Source: Lentisphaerota bacterium
Lineage (GTDB): Bacteria > Verrucomicrobiota > Kiritimatiellia > UBA8416 > JAUUYL01
Length of the DNA stretch: 54,338 bases
Assembly: GCA_030590485.1 (NCBI GenBank)
Contig: JAUUYL010000007.1
Location: forward strand, 1-54,338
Direction of reading: 5' to 3'
The position numbers and the translations under genes were made by a program. Under the pieces are notes generated by a model. The model had not been told where the DNA came from. It did no database searches and worked only from the letters and a program-made list of their open reading frames with translations. Shown in pieces: positions 52,801 through 54,338 of the stretch (position 1 is its first letter; each line of letters begins with the position of its first letter).

Positions 52801-52953
52801 TTGTTGCCCTTGATTGTCATGTCGGGAACTGGAAGCGAGATACAGCGGCCATTGGCTATTGTTGTTGTGTTCGGTCTTGTGACGTCAACGGCGGTTACGC
52901 TGTTTGTTCTTCCGCCCGCATATGTCTGGATGGAGAAGAAGTGGGGAGAATAA
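49864..52953 (+). CDS. Heavy-metal RND efflux pump (CzcA/CusA family)
   Basis: The 1029-residue protein is of full RND length, with two six-helix halves and porter domains. SIDAFPDISPNLVQVFVEVD and EEVEQLVTRPTETAMRSIPG open it. The TM4 segment GGMAIALGMIIDATIIMVEK holds D406. It lacks the DFG...DG form of classic CzcA and looks closer to the AxAxG...D form of copper/silver pumps such as CusA. The metal is therefore more likely monovalent, which agrees with a CsoR-type repressor downstream. It works with the two upstream proteins to expel metal. Confidence 0.94.
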   Translation: MIEKLIHIGLKHKLLSVVTTIAVVALGAYSLSNLSIDAFPDISPNLVQVFVEVDGMAPEEVEQLVTRPTETAMRSIPGVEKIRSLSSLGLSTVNIYFEDDVDIYLARQLVSERLKTAEESIPAGVDMPHGLEMGPLASGMGKILAYYIDSDSDDITELRTVHEWVIKRGIETVPGVAKVISQGGYIRQYEVELSPERLLSHNLSVTDVHEAIGLNNANVGAGIITRGSEELIVRTLGRVGTVEEIANTIVKSVDGKPVMVKDVGAVSIGQAFRRGVAILNGKREVVLGGVYKLHRANSFEVIGRLHERIDEINETLPPGMEIVPYYDQADLVGSSVRAVRNALLLGLVMVSVVAFLFLGNFRNALIMVYSLPFAIMFGIVLMERNGIPGDLISLGGMAIALGMIIDATIIMVEKLQTAAGDPRDKEASERAILSAAQEVGRPIVFAVAVIATVFLPIFTLGEIEGKMFRPLAFAVVSTMLGSLIYALLIAPIFFRLLHRTDKKRAGHAPGRILHRLLERYEIMLEKTLKRPFRLILILLVLLVLGSAGFLRLGREFVPTLQEGTINCYAYMNPNVSLDEIRNVCSDIAKIAVKIPEIKDVISDIGYGEVGPHMHHTNYGCITITLKRRSFWKREKSQKEVVAVLDEKLKGMLGVTIGFSQPIAHEVDGLIAGSGAQVVMKVFGDDMSKLKAIAGEVEHLVSGVKGVADLRVEQTDGQTQIQVILNPIKLSRYGLNKHEVQTVVHQALTGEVVGEVFEGEMTSRILVRLDKRYQEDREELGSLLILTPSGSHVPLSSLADIKTLTGLRQISRENTQRYISVNCNVRGRDVGSFVSEAQAVVSEAEILPPGYRVVWGGQFELQKAAGRRLAVVMPLTLLLVLAMLYGLFGSVRVAVLIMLNVPLALVGGVLALAVFGENVSIPSSIGFIALFGIALTDGVVLVSRFEKLRKDGTMLMDAVMSGCRSKFRPVLMTTVTTALGLLPLIVMSGTGSEIQRPLAIVVVFGLVTSTAVTLFVLPPAYVWMEKKWGE

Positions 52954-53160
52954 ATATCGAATATCGAATACTGAATATCGAAGGTAAGAGGCTTGTGGGC
53001 TCTGTGGGATTAGACAGAATGAACAAAATGATCAGAATGGGATGATAGGCTTATGAGAGTCTCGCGCAGAGGGCGCAGAGTTTAAGAGAAGTGATGAATG
53101 CTGAGTAATGAATTATGAGTTTAAGAGGGGGCGGAAGAGAGAATTGATTAATAAGAGTAA
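52954..53160 (+). repeat. Modular word-repeat array after the pump gene
   Basis: Blocks in order: AATATCGAATATCGAATACT, GAATATCGAAGGTAAGAGGC, GGGATTAGACAGAATGAAC, GATGATAGGCTTATGAGAGT, CGCGCAGAGGGCGCAGAGTT, TAAGAGAAGTGATGAATG, then AGTAATGAATTATGAGT. No gene is present in this stretch. Confidence 0.85.
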
Positions 53161-53172
53161 TGGAGGATAGAA

Positions 53173-53343
53173 ATGAAGAAGCAGATAGTTATAGGTTCGA
53201 TGATGGTAATTGCCGCTCTGGTGGCAGGGTGCGGCAAACCGGAGGTGGAAGTGGAGGCAGTTGAAGAGAAGAGCTGGGCGCCCGAAATGGTTGATGAGAA
53301 TGCCGGTCACGACCACACGGATCACACTGGTCACAATCATTGA
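53173..53343 (+). CDS. Small His-rich lipoprotein (56 residues)
   Basis: The start MKKQIVIGSMMVIAALVAGC has a lipobox cysteine at about residue 20, and GGAGGATAGAA precedes the ATG. The tail is NAGHDHTDHTGHNH, ideal for metal binding. It lies between the metal pump and the metal repressor. It is too short for routine gene finders to rank. A role as an anchored metal chelator or chaperone is inferred. Confidence 0.8.
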   Translation: MKKQIVIGSMMVIAALVAGCGKPEVEVEAVEEKSWAPEMVDENAGHDHTDHTGHNH

Positions 53344-53351
53344 GATTAGCC

Positions 53352-53419
53352 AGATGTTGTCCGAAAAGATTTCGGACAACATCTAACCAGGTCGTTTGTA
53401 CGCTCGGCGAGCGTACAAA
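53352..53419. terminator. Two consecutive perfect palindromes, possible terminators
   Basis: A 15-bp stem with loop AGA (53352-53384; arm AGATGTTGTCCGAAA) follows the lipoprotein stop by 8 bases. A second, 11-bp stem with loop GGC (53395-53419; arm TTTGTACGCTC) follows. Neither is followed by a T-run in a classic way, so their use as terminators is uncertain. They belong to the three-base-loop class. Confidence 0.7.
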
Positions 53420-53516
53420 TTGGTCGTTTCTTGTCCGCCTCTGGAGGAAAGAGTATCCGAGTAAGTGCGGAGTGGCAGTTTAGCTGCCCTGAAGTTGAGA
53501 AACCCAATTCTTTTGC

Positions 53517-53545
53517 TTGCATTATACCCCCTACGGGTATAGAGT
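53517..53545 (+). promoter_or_regulatory. csoR-type promoter with overlapping operator
   Basis: TTGCAT (53517-53522) and TAGAGT (53540-53545) are 17 bases apart. The operator ATACCCCCTACGGGTAT (53524-53540) fills the spacer. It is the inverted C-tract/G-tract form bound by CsoR/RcnR-type repressors. It supports self-repression relieved by metal. Confidence 0.78.
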
Positions 53546-53566
53546 ATAGATAGAAAGAGGGGTTTT

Positions 53567-53845
53567 ATGAGTGCACACAGCACAAGGCATGACGAGAATT
53601 TGAAGCGTTTGGCGAGGGTCGAGGGGCAGATCAGGGGTATCTCGCGTATGGTGGAGGATGGTGCTTATTGCATAGATATCATTACGCAGGTTCAGGCTGC
53701 GCAGTCGGCATTGAAGGCAATAGGGCAGCGTATTCTTGAGAAGCATATTGATCATTGTGTTAAGGACGCGATAGGCAGTAAGTCTAAAGGCGAGACGGAC
53801 GTGAAGATCAAGGAATTGATGAAGGTTTTGAAACGCAGTTGTTAA
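53567..53845 (+). CDS. CsoR/RcnR-family metal-sensing repressor
   Basis: The 92-residue all-helical protein has the family fold (RLARVEGQIRGISRMVED, AAQSALKAIGQRILEKHI). The copper-sensing fingerprint C-H-C appears as C35, H60 and C64, as in CsoR. RcnR-type nickel sensors have additional histidines near the N-terminus; H4 and H8 are present, so the metal is not certain. It faces its own operator and precedes a metal-binding protein. It could control the upstream pump. Confidence 0.9.
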   Translation: MSAHSTRHDENLKRLARVEGQIRGISRMVEDGAYCIDIITQVQAAQSALKAIGQRILEKHIDHCVKDAIGSKSKGETDVKIKELMKVLKRSC

Positions 53846-53872
53846 GAATAATGCATAAAGCAGGAGTTGGCT

Positions 53873-54316
53873 ATGAAGATCAGAGTGTTGGCAATATTGT
53901 TGATGGCGGGAATGGTCATGGCGGAGGGGGAGAAGAAAGAGTTAAAGCCGCAGACGGTTTGTCCTGTAATGGGCGGGAAGATAAACAAGAGTGTTTATTA
54001 TGACTTCGAGGGCAAGCGGATTTATATGTGTTGTGCAGGATGCACTAAGGCGCTGAAGAAGGACACGAAGAAGTATCTCGATATTATGGCAAAGCGTGGC
54101 GAGAAGCCGGCTTTGTTGCAGGCGGTATGTCCTGTAATGGGTGGTAAGATCAATAAGAAGTTGTATGTAGATCATGATGGTAAGCGGATATACATGTGCT
54201 GTGCGGGATGCAGTAAGGCGCTCAAGGAGGATCCGGCTAAGTATATCAAGAAGCTTGAAGATTCCGGTGTTGTTCTTGACAGGGTTCCCGAGGCGAAATC
54301 CAAAAAGAAGAAGTAA
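53873..54316 (+). CDS. Exported protein with two TRASH/YHS-like metal-binding repeats
   Basis: The protein has 147 residues from the ATG at 53873. A short signal peptide (VLAILLMAGMVMA) is followed by two near-identical domains. Each has CPVMGGKINK, then GKRIYMCCAGC. The tail is lysine-rich. The cysteine arrangement is that of heavy-metal-binding TRASH/YHS modules. Duplication of the whole domain is clear. It follows the repressor by 27 bases and probably binds the same metal. Confidence 0.87.
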   Translation: MKIRVLAILLMAGMVMAEGEKKELKPQTVCPVMGGKINKSVYYDFEGKRIYMCCAGCTKALKKDTKKYLDIMAKRGEKPALLQAVCPVMGGKINKKLYVDHDGKRIYMCCAGCSKALKEDPAKYIKKLEDSGVVLDRVPEAKSKKKK

Positions 54317-54338
54317 ATGAATAATATCCTTACAATCA

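Overview
This is 54 kb of a bacterial chromosome with an ordinary triplet code, mostly G/T-ending codons and mid-range G+C. Gene content suggests a Gram-negative member of the PVC group, with Kiritimatiellota or Lentisphaerota the best guess. The pointers are an SHD1-domain protein, a PTPS-related membrane protein, fucose catabolism, an ebo cluster, an outer-membrane beta-barrel domain and an RND efflux system. No rRNA, tRNA or CRISPR was found, and I did not see a marker that fixes the phylum. Layout: (1) 129-3624, minus strand: a molybdenum-cofactor operon (moaA, moaC, MOSC-mogA fusion, mobB-mobA fusion) behind a leader that looks like a Moco riboswitch. (2) 4279-7736: L-fucose permease and isomerase, each as its own unit. 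(3) 7833-21673: mixed core and envelope genes, including a heavy-metal permease, a PTPS-related membrane protein with a GT9 glycosyltransferase, an SHD1/zinc-ribbon protein, pgi, a receiver-only regulator with a site-2-type protease, a GT2 glycosyltransferase, pgpA, rfbD and a rhomboid protease. (4) 21915-28905: an ebo cluster in the order B-C-F-D-E followed by an O-methyltransferase, with no eboA. (5) 29006-36830: an M48 protease whose TerB-like tail lies beyond an in-frame TAG, LemA, a 919-residue protein ending in a DUF481 barrel, an IS4-type transposase scar, and an antiporter fused to PTS EIIA. (6) 36869-46089: a sulfur-assimilation island with two MetY enzymes, an Rrf2 regulator, CysH, a sulfur carrier, its E1-like activator, a JAMM protease, a sulfite reductase fused to TusA, and CysK. 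Its content matches the protein-thiocarboxylate route to homocysteine described for Wolinella succinogenes. (7) 46354-54316: a metal-efflux region, probably for copper, with a His-rich exported protein, a CzcCBA-type RND system, a His-rich lipoprotein, a CsoR-type repressor with its operator, and a double TRASH/YHS protein. A striking feature throughout is a set of degenerate word-like intergenic repeats. They are built from short iterated units (ATATCGA, GATGAAT, GCCGATGAAC, GACAGGATTAACAG, GGCGCAGAGAGCGCAGAG, GACTACGG, GGACTGT) that combine in modular order, abut ribosome-binding sites and often supply the stop codon of the gene before them. A second class is short perfect palindromes with three-base loops at gene ends. 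Together these explain several odd C-termini, including those of the sulfur carrier, EboD and EboF.
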